From contig NZ_UETC01000007.1 in the NCBI RefSeq assembly GCF_900116765.1, positions 104,862 to 168,861 on the forward strand: 64,000 bases of DNA, given 5' to 3'. Positions within the stretch are counted from its first letter, which is position 1, and the number at the start of each line of letters is the position of its first letter. The position numbers were made by a program, and so were the translations under genes. The notes below the pieces were generated by a model. The model made no database searches, was not told the DNA's origin, and saw nothing but the letters and a program-made list of their open reading frames with translations. The stretch comes from Jannaschia seohaensis (GTDB taxonomy: Bacteria > Pseudomonadota > Alphaproteobacteria > Rhodobacterales > Rhodobacteraceae). Positions 54,979-63,908 of this stretch are shown piece by piece.

Positions 54979-56100
54979 ATGGCAGCGGTCAACTTCGACA
55001 AGGTCGTCAAGTCCTTCGGCGCCTTCACCGCCGTGCACGGGCTCGACCTGGCCATCGACGAGGGCGAGTTCGTCTCGCTCCTCGGGCCGTCGGGCTGCGG
55101 CAAGACCACGACGCTCAGGATGCTCGCGGGGCTGGAGTTCCCCACCTCCGGCGAGATCAGCATCGGCGATCGCGTGGTGAACGACCTCGCCCCGGGCGAG
55201 CGCGACATCGCCATGGTCTTTCAATCCTACGCGCTCTACCCGCATATGACGGTGGCCCAGAACATCGCCTATCCGCTCAAGAAACGCGGTGTGCCCAAGT
55301 CCGAGCGCGGCGCGATGGTGCAGAAGACGGCGGAGCTTCTGCAGCTGACCGAGCTTTTGTCGCGCAAGCCCCGGCAGCTGTCGGGCGGGCAGCAGCAGCG
55401 CGTCGCCCTGGGCCGCGCGCTGGTGCGCGACCCGAAGGTCTTCCTCCTCGACGAGCCGCTCTCGAACCTCGACGCCAAGCTGCGCGGCTACATGCGGGTC
55501 GAACTGGTCGAACTCCACCGCCGCCTGGGCCGCACCATGGTCTACGTGACCCATGACCAGCTCGAGGCGATGACCATGTCGGACCGCATCGCCGTTATGG
55601 AAGGCGGGCGGCTCCAGCAATTCGCGCCGCCGACCGAGGTCTATCGCGCGCCCGCCAACCGCTTCGTGGCGGGCTTTATCGGCACCCCCGCGATGAACCT
55701 GATCGACGGCGAGATCCGGCAGTCTGGCGGCACTTGGCAGTTTCACGCGCCGGGGCTGACGCTCGACTGCCCGCCTCTGCTGGACAGTGCGCGGCCCGGC
55801 CCCGCCTGCCTCGGGATCCGTCCCGAGGGCGTGGTCTTCGGCAGCGGCCCGATCGAGGGGGTGGTGCAGGTCGTGGAGCAGACCGGACACGAGAACATCG
55901 TCGTGGCGCGGATCGGCGCGGATATGCGGCTCACCGGGCGGGTCGGAGCGGAGCGCGTCTGGCAGGCCGGCGAGACGGTCCGCTGCGGCATCGATATCGA
56001 CCGCGCTCACATTTTCGCCGCGGGCGCGGCGGGCGAACGGCTGAACCGGCCCGGCCTCCGCCCGGTCGAGGCGCCGGCGGTCATCAAGGCGGCCCGTTAG
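54979..56100 (+). CDS. ABC transporter ATPase (MalK/UgpC type)
   Basis: This 373-residue ATPase has Walker A GPSGCGKTT (about 37-45), the signature LSGGQQQRVALGRALV (about 134-149), Walker B VFLLDEPLSNLDAK and the switch His in YVTHDQLEAMTM. A C-terminal TOBE/OB regulatory domain follows from about residue 240. It powers the binding-protein-dependent importer encoded just before. The DHDPS-like gene follows after 27 bp. Confidence 0.95.
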   Translation: MAAVNFDKVVKSFGAFTAVHGLDLAIDEGEFVSLLGPSGCGKTTTLRMLAGLEFPTSGEISIGDRVVNDLAPGERDIAMVFQSYALYPHMTVAQNIAYPLKKRGVPKSERGAMVQKTAELLQLTELLSRKPRQLSGGQQQRVALGRALVRDPKVFLLDEPLSNLDAKLRGYMRVELVELHRRLGRTMVYVTHDQLEAMTMSDRIAVMEGGRLQQFAPPTEVYRAPANRFVAGFIGTPAMNLIDGEIRQSGGTWQFHAPGLTLDCPPLLDSARPGPACLGIRPEGVVFGSGPIEGVVQVVEQTGHENIVVARIGADMRLTGRVGAERVWQAGETVRCGIDIDRAHIFAAGAAGERLNRPGLRPVEAPAVIKAAR

Positions 56101-56127
56101 GGCGCCCCGGTACGAGGAGAAATCGAG

Positions 56128-57048
56128 TTGGATAGATCGAGTGTCGATTGGGCGGGCCCCATGGTCGCGATCACGACCCCCTTTCACGCGGACGGCGCGG
56201 TGGATGAGGAGGCCTTCGTCGCGAATATCGACCGCCTCTTCGATGCGGGCGCGAGCGGCATGGTCGCCGCCGGCTGCACCGGCGAGTTCTGGGCGCTGTC
56301 CTTCGACGAGCGCGCCCGGCTGGCGGCCCTCGCGGTCGAGGCCTGCGCGGGGCGCGGCCCGGCCATCGTCGGCACCGGCTCCATCCGCGAAGGCGAGGTT
56401 GTCGACCAGATCCACGCGGCCAAGGAGGCCGGCGCCGACGGCGTGTTGGTGATGCCGCCCTACTTCGTCCGCCTCTCCGAATCTGAGACGATCGCGCATT
56501 TCGAGGCGGTGGACGCGGGCTCGGTCTTGCCGATCCTGCTCTACAACATCCCCGGAAACGCGGGGAACGCCATCACGCCCGCTATCGCGGACCGGCTGGC
56601 GGATCTCGATCATGTGGTGGGCATCAAGGAATCGAGCGGCGACTGGAACAATTTCCACGAAACGCTGATCCGCACCAAGGACCGCATCCGCGTCTTCTGC
56701 GGGCCATCATCGGTCTTTGGGGTGCCCGCGACGCTTGCGGGGGGCGACGGGCTGATCGACTGCTTCCCGAACGTCTGGGACAAGGGCTGCCTCGATCTCT
56801 GGCACGCCACCAAGGCGGGGCGGATGGCGGAGGCCTGGGCGCTTCAGGCGACGGGGATCGCCATGACGGATCTTTTCACCAGCGAGGGCCGGACGCTCTA
56901 TCCCGCGACGAAGGCGGCGATGGATTACCTGGGTCTCGCCGGAGGCGGCATGCCGCGCCCGCCGCTGCGCGCGCTGGAAGGCCCGGCGCTGCAGGGCTTG
57001 AAGGACGGTATCGACAAGCTCATGGCGCCGCCCGCCAAAGTGGCCTGA
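56128..57048 (+). CDS. DHDPS/NAL-family class I lyase, copy 2
   Basis: This 306-residue TIM-barrel enzyme shows CTGEFWAL (about 50), LLYNIPGNAG with the catalytic Tyr, and the Schiff-base Lys167 in VVGIKESSGDW. It is clearly different from copy 1 (41877) and closer to general 2-keto-acid lyases. It probably starts with TTG, because GAGGAG lies 9 bases upstream and the WAGPMVAITTPF start of the family then has a short leader; a later ATG is at 56161. It is cotranscribed with the ABC importer. Confidence 0.85.
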   Translation: MDRSSVDWAGPMVAITTPFHADGAVDEEAFVANIDRLFDAGASGMVAAGCTGEFWALSFDERARLAALAVEACAGRGPAIVGTGSIREGEVVDQIHAAKEAGADGVLVMPPYFVRLSESETIAHFEAVDAGSVLPILLYNIPGNAGNAITPAIADRLADLDHVVGIKESSGDWNNFHETLIRTKDRIRVFCGPSSVFGVPATLAGGDGLIDCFPNVWDKGCLDLWHATKAGRMAEAWALQATGIAMTDLFTSEGRTLYPATKAAMDYLGLAGGGMPRPPLRALEGPALQGLKDGIDKLMAPPAKVA

Positions 57049-57073
57049 GCCAAAGCGACGAAGGGAGAGGGTC

Positions 57074-57856
57074 ATGGATCTGGGACTACGGGGCAAGCAC
57101 GCCATCGTCACCGCCGCGAGCCGCGGGCTGGGCCTCGCCACGGCGCGGTCGCTGGCGCGCGAAGGGGTGAACCTGACGATGAACGCGCGCTCGGCCGAGG
57201 CGTTGGACGAAGCGGCGGAGGCGATCCGCGCGGAATTCGGTGTCGAGGTGCGGGCCGTCGCCGCCGATTTCAACGAGGCCGAGACGCGCGCGCGGCTCAT
57301 GGACGAGGCGGGCGCGCCGGACATCCTGGTGAACAATCCCGGCGTCCGGCAGGTGCCCACGCCCTATGCGGAGATCACGCCGGAGGACTGGCGCTACTGG
57401 CTGGAGGTGCATTTCCTGTCCTCGGTGGACATGATCCAGCGGGCCGCGCCGGGCATGGCGGAGCGCAAGTTCGGCCGGATCGTCAACATGTCGGTGAGCT
57501 TCATCAAGTTCCCGGCGCAGGGCTTCGCCCATAGCCACGCGGCGCGGCTGGCGCTCTCGGGGGCCACGGCGTCGATGGTGCGCGACCTGATCCCGCATAA
57601 CGTGACGATCAACACCGTCTGCCCCGGGCTTTTCGACACTGACGCGCTGCATACCAACCTCCACGGCCATGCGAAGCGCGGCAACACCACCTATGAGGCC
57701 ATCGTGGAGAACCGGCTACAGTCCTGTCCGGCCGGGCGCTTCGCTGATCCGTCCGAGTGCGGCGACCTGATCGCCTATCTCTGCTCGGCGCAGGCTGGCT
57801 TCATGTCCGGGCAGAACATCGTCAACGACGGCGGCGTGTATCAGGGGCTCTTCTGA
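57074..57856 (+). CDS. Short-chain dehydrogenase/reductase, atypical active site
   Basis: This 260-residue SDR has the cofactor loop TAASRGLG (about 12-19) and NNPGVRQ. The catalytic YxxxK is not found; at its place stands [11 protein letters not shown]. The Ser of [10 protein letters not shown] is present. This matches a known atypical SDR branch with SNxxR-like sequences in place of YxxxK, whose chemistry is less certain. AAGGGAGAGG precedes the ATG. The next SDR gene starts in its stop (TGATG). Confidence 0.82.
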   Translation: MDLGLRGKHAIVTAASRGLGLATARSLAREGVNLTMNARSAEALDEAAEAIRAEFGVEVRAVAADFNEAETRARLMDEAGAPDILVNNPGVRQVPTPYAEITPEDWRYWLEVHFLSSVDMIQRAAPGMAERKFGRIVNMSVSFIKFPAQGFAHSHAARLALSGATASMVRDLIPHNVTINTVCPGLFDTDALHTNLHGHAKRGNTTYEAIVENRLQSCPAGRFADPSECGDLIAYLCSAQAGFMSGQNIVNDGGVYQGLF

Positions 57857-58554
57857 TGAAGGTCGCCATGGTGTCGGGCGGTGGCCGCGGCGTGGGCGCG
57901 GCCATCACCGAACGCCTGCTGGCCGATGGCTGGGCCGTCTCGGTGGGGCTGCGCGACATGGGCCAGGCGGCGCGCTTCGCCGCCGCCGGCGACCGCATCG
58001 CGGCGTTTCGCTTCGACGCCGACGACCCCGCCACCGCGGCGCCCTGGGTCGATGCGACGGTCGCGCGGTGGGGCCGGCTCGACGCGCTCGTGAACAATGC
58101 CGGGATCCTGCGCAGCGTGGATTTCGAGACCGGGGACGAAGCCGATCTCGACGCGATGTGGGCGGTGAACGTCAAGGCGCCGTTCCGCCTGACGCGCGCG
58201 GCGTTGCCGCATCTGAGGGCCACCGGCGCGGGCCGCATCGTCAACATCGCCTCCACCGACGCGAAGCGCTACCGCGCGGGCGTCTCGGTGGGCTACACCA
58301 TGACCAAGCACGCGCTGCTGGCGCTGACGCAGGCGGCGCGCTTCGCCGGGTGGGAGGACGGCGTGCGCGCCACGGCCATCTGCCCCGGCGCCACCGATAC
58401 CGACCTTATCGCCGACATCCCCGGCGTCACGCCCAAGGATCAGCGTATCCGGCCCGAGACCGTCGCCCACATGGTGGCCTTCGTCATCGGCCTGCCGAAC
58501 CAGGCCAGCGTACCGGAACTGATCGCCAATACCCGTTTGGAGAGCCTGATATGA
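57856..58554 (+). CDS. Short-chain dehydrogenase/reductase
   Basis: This 232-residue classical SDR has VSGGGRGVG (about 6-14), NNAGIL, Ser in [11 protein letters not shown] and [11 protein letters not shown] with Tyr/Lys. It is somewhat short for the family. Its ATG overlaps the stop of the previous SDR and its own stop overlaps the aminotransferase ATG, so three genes are tightly coupled. Confidence 0.87.
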   Translation: MKVAMVSGGGRGVGAAITERLLADGWAVSVGLRDMGQAARFAAAGDRIAAFRFDADDPATAAPWVDATVARWGRLDALVNNAGILRSVDFETGDEADLDAMWAVNVKAPFRLTRAALPHLRATGAGRIVNIASTDAKRYRAGVSVGYTMTKHALLALTQAARFAGWEDGVRATAICPGATDTDLIADIPGVTPKDQRIRPETVAHMVAFVIGLPNQASVPELIANTRLESLI

Positions 58555-59939
58555 CGCCGCTCGACCTCGATCGCCGCAACGACGAACTGGCCGCCTGGGA
58601 CCGCGATTGCCTGCTGCACCCGACGACCCACACCGCCCAGCATGCCCGTGGCGACACACCCGGGCGCATCGTGACCGGGGGCGAGGGCGTCTTCGTCACC
58701 GACCGCGACGGCAACCGCTTCCTCGACGCTTTCGCGGCGCTTTACTGCGTGAACGCGGGCTACGGGCGGACCGAGATCGCCGACGCCATCGCCGAGCAGG
58801 CCCACAAGCTGGCCTATTTCCACGCCTTTGCCGGCCATGGGAACGAACCCGCCATCCGGCTCGCGAAGATGGTCATGGACCGCGCGCCCGACCATATGGC
58901 CCGCGTCTATTTCGGTCTCTCGGGATCGGATGCCAACGAGACCAACGTCAAACTCGCTTGGCATTACAACATCCTGCGCGGCAAGCCGGAGAAGCGCAAG
59001 ATCATCAGCCGTTGGCGGGCCTATCACGGATCGGGCCTCGTGTCGGGCTCGATGACCGGGCTGAAGGTCTATCACGACCGTTTCAACCTGCCACTCGACG
59101 GCTTCCTTCACACCCACACGCCGCATTACCTTCGCCGTCCCGAGCGGGAGATGGACGAAGCCGCGTATCTCGACTTCCTGATTGCCGAACTCGAAGCGCT
59201 GATTGCACGCGAGGGGCCGGAAACCATCGCCGCTTTCGTGGGCGAGCCGGTGCTGGGCACGGGCGGCATCATCCCCCCGCCCGAGGGCTACTGGGCGCGC
59301 GTGCAGGCGCTGCTCGCCGAGCACGACATCCTGCTGATCGCCGACGAGGTGGTGACGGGGTTCGGCCGCACCGGGCAGATGTTCGGCTCGGATCTCTATG
59401 GGTTGCGCCCCGATTTCATGACTATCGCCAAGGGGTTGACCTCGGCCTATGCGCCGCTTTCGGGCTCGATCCTCTCGCAGCGGGTCTTCGACGTTCTGAT
59501 GACCGGGGCCGACGATTTCGGTCCGCTTGCCCATGGCTGGACCTATTCGGCCCATCCCATCGGCGCGGCGGCCGGCATCGCGACGCTCGACCTGGTGGAC
59601 AGGCTGGGGCTGGTCGAGAACGCGGGCGAGACCGGCGCCTATCTGCTGGAGCGGCTGCGCGAGCGGGCGGAAGGCCATCGCAACGTGGCCGAAGTGCGTG
59701 GCGTCGGCCTGCTGGCCGCGGTGGAGCTCATGAAAGACCCATCCGCGGGCACCTGGTTCGAGCCCATGACCGTGGGCCCCAAGGTGGTGGCCGAGATGGC
59801 GCGGCTCGGCGTCATGACGCGGGCCATGCCCGAGGGCAACATCGTGGGCTTCGCCCCGCCGCTCTGCATCACCCGCGACGAGGTCGACCAGGTGGTCGAT
59901 GCTTTCGGACAGGCCATCGAGTCGGTGCTGGGCGCATGA
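58551..59939 (+). CDS. Class III (omega) aminotransferase
   Basis: This 462-residue fold-type I PLP enzyme of the omega-amino-acid:pyruvate group has [18 protein letters not shown] (about 123-140), [17 protein letters not shown], the PLP aspartate in [14 protein letters not shown] and the PLP lysine Lys294 in [15 protein letters not shown]. Such enzymes move the amino group of a terminal amine to pyruvate, giving an aldehyde. In this operon it could provide or remove an amine of the transported compound. It overlaps both neighbours by 4 bp. Confidence 0.9.
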   Translation: MTPLDLDRRNDELAAWDRDCLLHPTTHTAQHARGDTPGRIVTGGEGVFVTDRDGNRFLDAFAALYCVNAGYGRTEIADAIAEQAHKLAYFHAFAGHGNEPAIRLAKMVMDRAPDHMARVYFGLSGSDANETNVKLAWHYNILRGKPEKRKIISRWRAYHGSGLVSGSMTGLKVYHDRFNLPLDGFLHTHTPHYLRRPEREMDEAAYLDFLIAELEALIAREGPETIAAFVGEPVLGTGGIIPPPEGYWARVQALLAEHDILLIADEVVTGFGRTGQMFGSDLYGLRPDFMTIAKGLTSAYAPLSGSILSQRVFDVLMTGADDFGPLAHGWTYSAHPIGAAAGIATLDLVDRLGLVENAGETGAYLLERLRERAEGHRNVAEVRGVGLLAAVELMKDPSAGTWFEPMTVGPKVVAEMARLGVMTRAMPEGNIVGFAPPLCITRDEVDQVVDAFGQAIESVLGA

Positions 59940-60820
59940 ACCGCGACCGGCCGTGGGAGACGCCGGAGGAAGACTGGCGCGCCGCGGTAAACCGCGTCCG
60001 GGCGGGCCGGGCGCTGGAACCCGCCAGTTGGCCCGGCGGGGCGCGCTGCGCCTTGGCGCTCTCCTTCGATTGCGATCACGAGACGTTCGAGATGGGCGCG
60101 GGCAAGTCCGCCATCGGACGGCTCGCCTGGGGCGAGTTCGGGCGGCGGCGCGGCGTGCCGCGCGTGCTCGACGTGCTGGCCCGCCACGACGCGCGCGCGA
60201 CCTTCTTCGTGCCCGCTGTGGCCGGCCTGATCGAGCCGGAGGCCCTGCAGCCGATCGTCGGGGCCGGTCACGAGATCGGCGTGCATGGCTGGATCCACGA
60301 GAATACGTCGCTGCTCGACCGGGAAACGGAGCGCACGCTGCTGCTGCGGTCGCGCGACACGCTGGAGCGACTGACGGGCCAGACCCCCGTCGGCCACCGC
60401 GCCGCCAATTGGGATCTGAGCGCCCATACGCTGGAGTTGGTCGCGGAGGCGGGCTTCGCCTATGATAGCAGCCTGATGGCCGACGATGCCTGCTACGAGC
60501 CGGTCTGCGACGGACGGCCCACCGGGCTGGTGGAGATCCCCGTGGACTGGGTGCGCGACGACGCGGTCTACCTTCTGTTCAACCGCGAGCCGCCGACGCG
60601 GCCCTGGACCGCGCCCGCGGACGTGCTCGACATCTTCCGGCGCGAATTCGACATGGCGTTCGACGAGGGCGGGGTCTGCCAACTGGTCTTTCATCCCTTC
60701 GTCATCGGCTACCGCTCCCGCATCTGGATCCTCGACGAGCTGATCCGCCACGCCAAGGCGCGCGGGCCGGTCTGGATCCCGACCCATGCGGAACTGGCAG
60801 AGTGGGTGCGGAAGGCGTGA
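59936..60820 (+). CDS. Polysaccharide-deacetylase-family hydrolase (PuuE/PgdA-like)
   Basis: This 294-residue NodB-fold metal hydrolase shows [13 protein letters not shown] (about 41-53) with metal/catalytic Asp-Asp-His, and [13 protein letters not shown] (about 110-122) with the HxxxxH-type pair, then [15 protein letters not shown]. No signal peptide is present, so it acts in the cytoplasm. Intracellular relatives open cyclic imides or allantoin (PuuE) or remove formyl/acetyl groups. It ends the nine-gene ABC operon. A small-molecule N-deacylase or imidase is therefore more likely than a wall deacetylase. Confidence 0.82.
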   Translation: MNRDRPWETPEEDWRAAVNRVRAGRALEPASWPGGARCALALSFDCDHETFEMGAGKSAIGRLAWGEFGRRRGVPRVLDVLARHDARATFFVPAVAGLIEPEALQPIVGAGHEIGVHGWIHENTSLLDRETERTLLLRSRDTLERLTGQTPVGHRAANWDLSAHTLELVAEAGFAYDSSLMADDACYEPVCDGRPTGLVEIPVDWVRDDAVYLLFNREPPTRPWTAPADVLDIFRREFDMAFDEGGVCQLVFHPFVIGYRSRIWILDELIRHAKARGPVWIPTHAELAEWVRKA

Positions 60821-60828
60821 TGCCCATG

Positions 60829-60847
60829 TTGTTCGCATAGCGAACAA
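60829..60847. promoter_or_regulatory. Putative IclR operator, site 6 (perfect palindrome)
   Basis: TTGTTCGC-ATA-GCGAACAA is a perfect 8-bp inverted repeat, 101 bp before the TRAP operon start. Its core GTTCGCATAGCGAACA (60831-60846) aligns with the five other sites. TTGTCTTGCGCACAA follows at 60852 as a possible second site. Confidence 0.7.
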
Positions 60848-60947
60848 TGATTTGTCTTGCGCACAATTCGAAAGCGCCTAAGCTCGACATGAACCGAGGC
60901 GCCTGGGCCCCGAGAGGCTTGGCGCAACAGGGGCGGGGGGATCTGGT

Positions 60948-61475
60948 TTGCGGCATTTCGTTTGTCTGATGGACGCGCTCAACAGGATCGTGACCGGCAT
61001 CGTGGCGGCGCTGCTCGCGGTGGTGGCCACGGCGGTCATGGTCCAGGTGCTGGTGCGATTTGTGCTGACGGCGGCGGGCATTAACATCTCCGCCCCGTGG
61101 ACCGAGGAACTGGCCCGCTACACGCTCATCTGGATGGTCTTCCTCGGCGCGGCGGTCGGCGTGCGCCACGCCCGGATGATCGCGCTGGAATTCGGCATCC
61201 GTAAACTGCCCCCGCGCGGGGGGATCCCGGTCAAATACGCCGTCACGTTGCTCTGCATCGCATTCTTCGGACTTTTGTTCGTGGTTGGTGTCGATTTTCT
61301 CGCCTTGGGCCGCACCGAGACCAGCCCGGTACTGGGGATCACCAAGGATTGGGTCTATCTCGCGATGCCGGTGGGGATGGTGCTCATGATCCTCAACTCG
61401 CTGGCGCTGATCGCCGAGACATTGGTCGAGGGCCGCGACCTGCGCTTCGCCTCCGATTTCGCGCCGGAGGACTGA
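60948..61475 (+). CDS. TRAP transporter small membrane subunit (DctQ family)
   Basis: This 175-residue protein has four membrane segments and the DctQ pattern PWTEELARYTLIWMVFLGAA (about 48-67). The start is a TTG after GGGGCGGGGGG; an ATG seven codons later (60969) is the alternative. With the DctM and DctP genes it forms a secondary importer for organic or amino acids and uronates. The promoter holds operator site 6, linking it to the locus. Confidence 0.88.
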   Translation: MRHFVCLMDALNRIVTGIVAALLAVVATAVMVQVLVRFVLTAAGINISAPWTEELARYTLIWMVFLGAAVGVRHARMIALEFGIRKLPPRGGIPVKYAVTLLCIAFFGLLFVVGVDFLALGRTETSPVLGITKDWVYLAMPVGMVLMILNSLALIAETLVEGRDLRFASDFAPED

Positions 61476-61476
61476 G

Positions 61477-62748
61477 ATGATCTTGCTCGTCGTTGTCCTT
61501 CTGGTCCTCTTCGTCCTCAGCGTCCCGATCGCCATGGCCCTGGGACTGGCCGCGATCCCGACGCTGATCGACAAGAACATCCCGATGATCGCCATCCCGC
61601 AGGTGATCTTCGAGTCGCTCGACAGTTTCGCGCTGATGGCGCTTCCGCTCTATGTGCTGGCCGGGCGGCTGATGCAGCATGGCGGCATCGCCGGACGGCT
61701 GGTCGACTTTGCCAAGGCGCTGGTGAGTTGGGTGCGTGGCGGCCTGGCCGCCGCCGTCGTGATGACATCGATGCTTTTTGCCACGATCTCCGGCTCCTCG
61801 GCGGCGACGGCCGCGGCCATCGGCTCGATGCTGATCCCGGAGATGGAGAAGCAGAAATACCCGCGCCCGTTCAGCGCCGCCACGACTGCGTCCTCGGGCG
61901 AACTGGGCGTCATCATCCCGCCCTCGGTGGCCATGGTGATCTACGGCGTCATCACCGGAATCTCGATTACCGATCTCTTCGTCGCGGGGTTCCTGCCGGG
62001 GCTGATGATCGGCGCCTCGCTGATGACCACCGCCATCCTGATCGCCTGGATCATGGGCTATGGCGAGCGGCAGCCGTTCCGGCTCGGCCCCTGGGCGGGC
62101 GAGGTGGGGCGCAGCCTCTGGCGGGCGTCGCTGTCGCTGTTCATGCCGGTCATCATCCTGGGCGGGATCTTCGGCGGCATCTTCACCGCGACCGAGGCGG
62201 CGGTGGTGGCGGTCGGCTACGCGCTGTTCCTGAGCCTCGTCGTCTACCGCGAACTGTCCCTGCGAGACCTGCCGCGCATCTTCGCCTCCGCCGCGGTCAC
62301 CTCATCGGTCGTCATGATCATCGTGGCCTTCGCGGCGATGTTCGCCTTCGCGCTGCATCTCTTGCGCGCGCCGCAGCAGATCGGCCTGCTGCTGACGACG
62401 GTGACGGAGAACCCGATCTACTTCCTGCTGCTCGTCAATATCTTCCTGCTGATCGTCGGCATGTTCATGGAGACCTTCGCGGCCATCGTGATCCTCGGCC
62501 CGATCCTGTCGCCCATCGCCGTCAGCTACGGCATCGACCCGGTCCATTTCGGGCTCATCATGATCGTCAATCTGGCCGTGGGCATGGTGACCCCGCCGGT
62601 GGGCGTCAACCTGTTCATCGCGTGCGGGATAGCGCGCATCAGCATGGAGCAGCTGATGCGTCCGCTCTCGGTGTTCCTCGCGGTGCTGATCGCGAACCTT
62701 CTGATCATCACCTACGTGCCGAGCATCTCGCTCGCACTGCTCCGATAA
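61477..62748 (+). CDS. TRAP transporter large permease (DctM family)
   Basis: This 423-residue protein has about 12 membrane segments with DctM signatures: LFATISGSSAATAAAIGSML, ATTASSGELGVIIPPSVAMV and VNLAVGMVTPPVGVNLFIA. It couples sodium entry to uptake of the ligand delivered by DctP. GGAGGACTGAG gives the ribosome site inside the DctQ end. DctP follows after 18 bp. Confidence 0.94.
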   Translation: MILLVVVLLVLFVLSVPIAMALGLAAIPTLIDKNIPMIAIPQVIFESLDSFALMALPLYVLAGRLMQHGGIAGRLVDFAKALVSWVRGGLAAAVVMTSMLFATISGSSAATAAAIGSMLIPEMEKQKYPRPFSAATTASSGELGVIIPPSVAMVIYGVITGISITDLFVAGFLPGLMIGASLMTTAILIAWIMGYGERQPFRLGPWAGEVGRSLWRASLSLFMPVIILGGIFGGIFTATEAAVVAVGYALFLSLVVYRELSLRDLPRIFASAAVTSSVVMIIVAFAAMFAFALHLLRAPQQIGLLLTTVTENPIYFLLLVNIFLLIVGMFMETFAAIVILGPILSPIAVSYGIDPVHFGLIMIVNLAVGMVTPPVGVNLFIACGIARISMEQLMRPLSVFLAVLIANLLIITYVPSISLALLR

Positions 62749-62766
62749 CCACAGGGAGAAACGGCA

Positions 62767-63756
62767 ATGACCATTATGAGACATGTCTTCGGGGTGGCGG
62801 CGGTCGCCACGCTCGGCGCGGGTGCGGCGCAGGCGCAGACCTACGAGATGACGCTGGCCCACGTCCTGAGCGACCAAAGCCCGTATCAAGTGATCCTCGA
62901 GGAATTCAAGAGCCTCGTGGAGGAGCGCTCGGGCGGCGACATCGCGGTGGAGGTCCAGTGCTGCGGCCAGGCCGGCAACGAGGGCCGCGCCATCCAGTCC
63001 ATGCGCACCGGCATCCTGACCGGCGGCATGGTGGGGGGCTCCACGCTGGAGACCGTCGTGCCCGCCTACCGGGTGCTGTCGCTGCCCTATCTCTTCGAGG
63101 ACAAGAGCCAGGCCTATGAGATCCTCCAGTCCGAGATGGGCCGCGAGATGCTGGACCTCCTGGACGAGTACGGCATGCACGGGCTGGGCTTCGGCTCGAT
63201 CTACGAGCGCTCCGTGGCGACCAAGGCGCCCGCCCGCGTCGAGAGCATCGATGACATGGAGGGTCTGAAGATCCGCGTCCTGCCGACCCCCGGCTTCGTC
63301 GAGGCCTACAAGGCCATGGGCACGCAGCCGACGCCGATGTCCTATGGCGAGCTCTTCATGGCGATCCAGAACAATGTCGTGGACGCGCTTGAAATCTCGC
63401 CCGACGCCATCGTCGCGGACGGCTTCTACGAGGCGGTGAACACCTACACGCTGACCAAGGCGCACCAGTCGACCACCGTCTTCGTGCTGTCGAAATCCTT
63501 CTGGGACGGCCTGCCCGACGACATGAAGGAACTGGTGCACACCGCCGCGCTGGAGGCGATCGACGTTGGCATCGCGGCCCATGACAAGCTGGCCGATGAC
63601 GGGCTGGTCACGGCCGCCGAGGCCGGCGTGGAGATCCTCGAGCCCGATCTCGCGCCCTTCATGGAATCGGCCAAGCAGAGCTGGGACGTGATCCTCACCG
63701 ATCAGCCCGAGGCGACCGAGTTCAAGGAGCGTTTCGAGGCGTTCATGGCCAACTGA
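62767..63756 (+). CDS. TRAP transporter substrate-binding protein (DctP family)
   Basis: This 329-residue periplasmic protein has a signal peptide (about residues 1-24, cleavage after AQA) and the DctP fold: YEMTLAHVLSDQSPYQVILE, and the ligand-binding region MEGLKIRVLPTPGFVEAYKA with the conserved Arg that holds a carboxylate (about residue 165). This predicts a carboxylic-acid ligand. GGGAGAAACGGCA precedes the ATG. It is the last gene of the unit; a strong terminator follows about 105 bp later. Confidence 0.93.
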   Translation: MTIMRHVFGVAAVATLGAGAAQAQTYEMTLAHVLSDQSPYQVILEEFKSLVEERSGGDIAVEVQCCGQAGNEGRAIQSMRTGILTGGMVGGSTLETVVPAYRVLSLPYLFEDKSQAYEILQSEMGREMLDLLDEYGMHGLGFGSIYERSVATKAPARVESIDDMEGLKIRVLPTPGFVEAYKAMGTQPTPMSYGELFMAIQNNVVDALEISPDAIVADGFYEAVNTYTLTKAHQSTTVFVLSKSFWDGLPDDMKELVHTAALEAIDVGIAAHDKLADDGLVTAAEAGVEILEPDLAPFMESAKQSWDVILTDQPEATEFKERFEAFMAN

Positions 63757-63860
63757 TCGCGGCCTTCGCCGATCATTGTGGCGGTCCTCCCGGGCCGCCC
63801 CTTGTCCGGGAGCCTAACAGCTGAGCCCACGACGTTCCGCGCCCAGCTTCTCGGAATTGA

Positions 63861-63898
63861 GACGCCCTCGCATGCATCTGCGAGGGCGTCGTTGTTTG
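63861..63898 (+). terminator. Rho-independent terminator after the TRAP operon
   Basis: GACGCCCTCGCA and TGCGAGGGCGTC form a 12-bp perfect stem with a 6-base loop, followed by GTTGTTTG. Confidence 0.8.
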
Positions 63899-63908
63899 TC
63901 TGGTGAGC

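Noticed and set aside
54976..56658. 560-codon open frame on the minus strand opposite the ABC ATPase and DHDPS genes
   Set aside because: It covers two well-supported plus-strand genes and contains no known motif.
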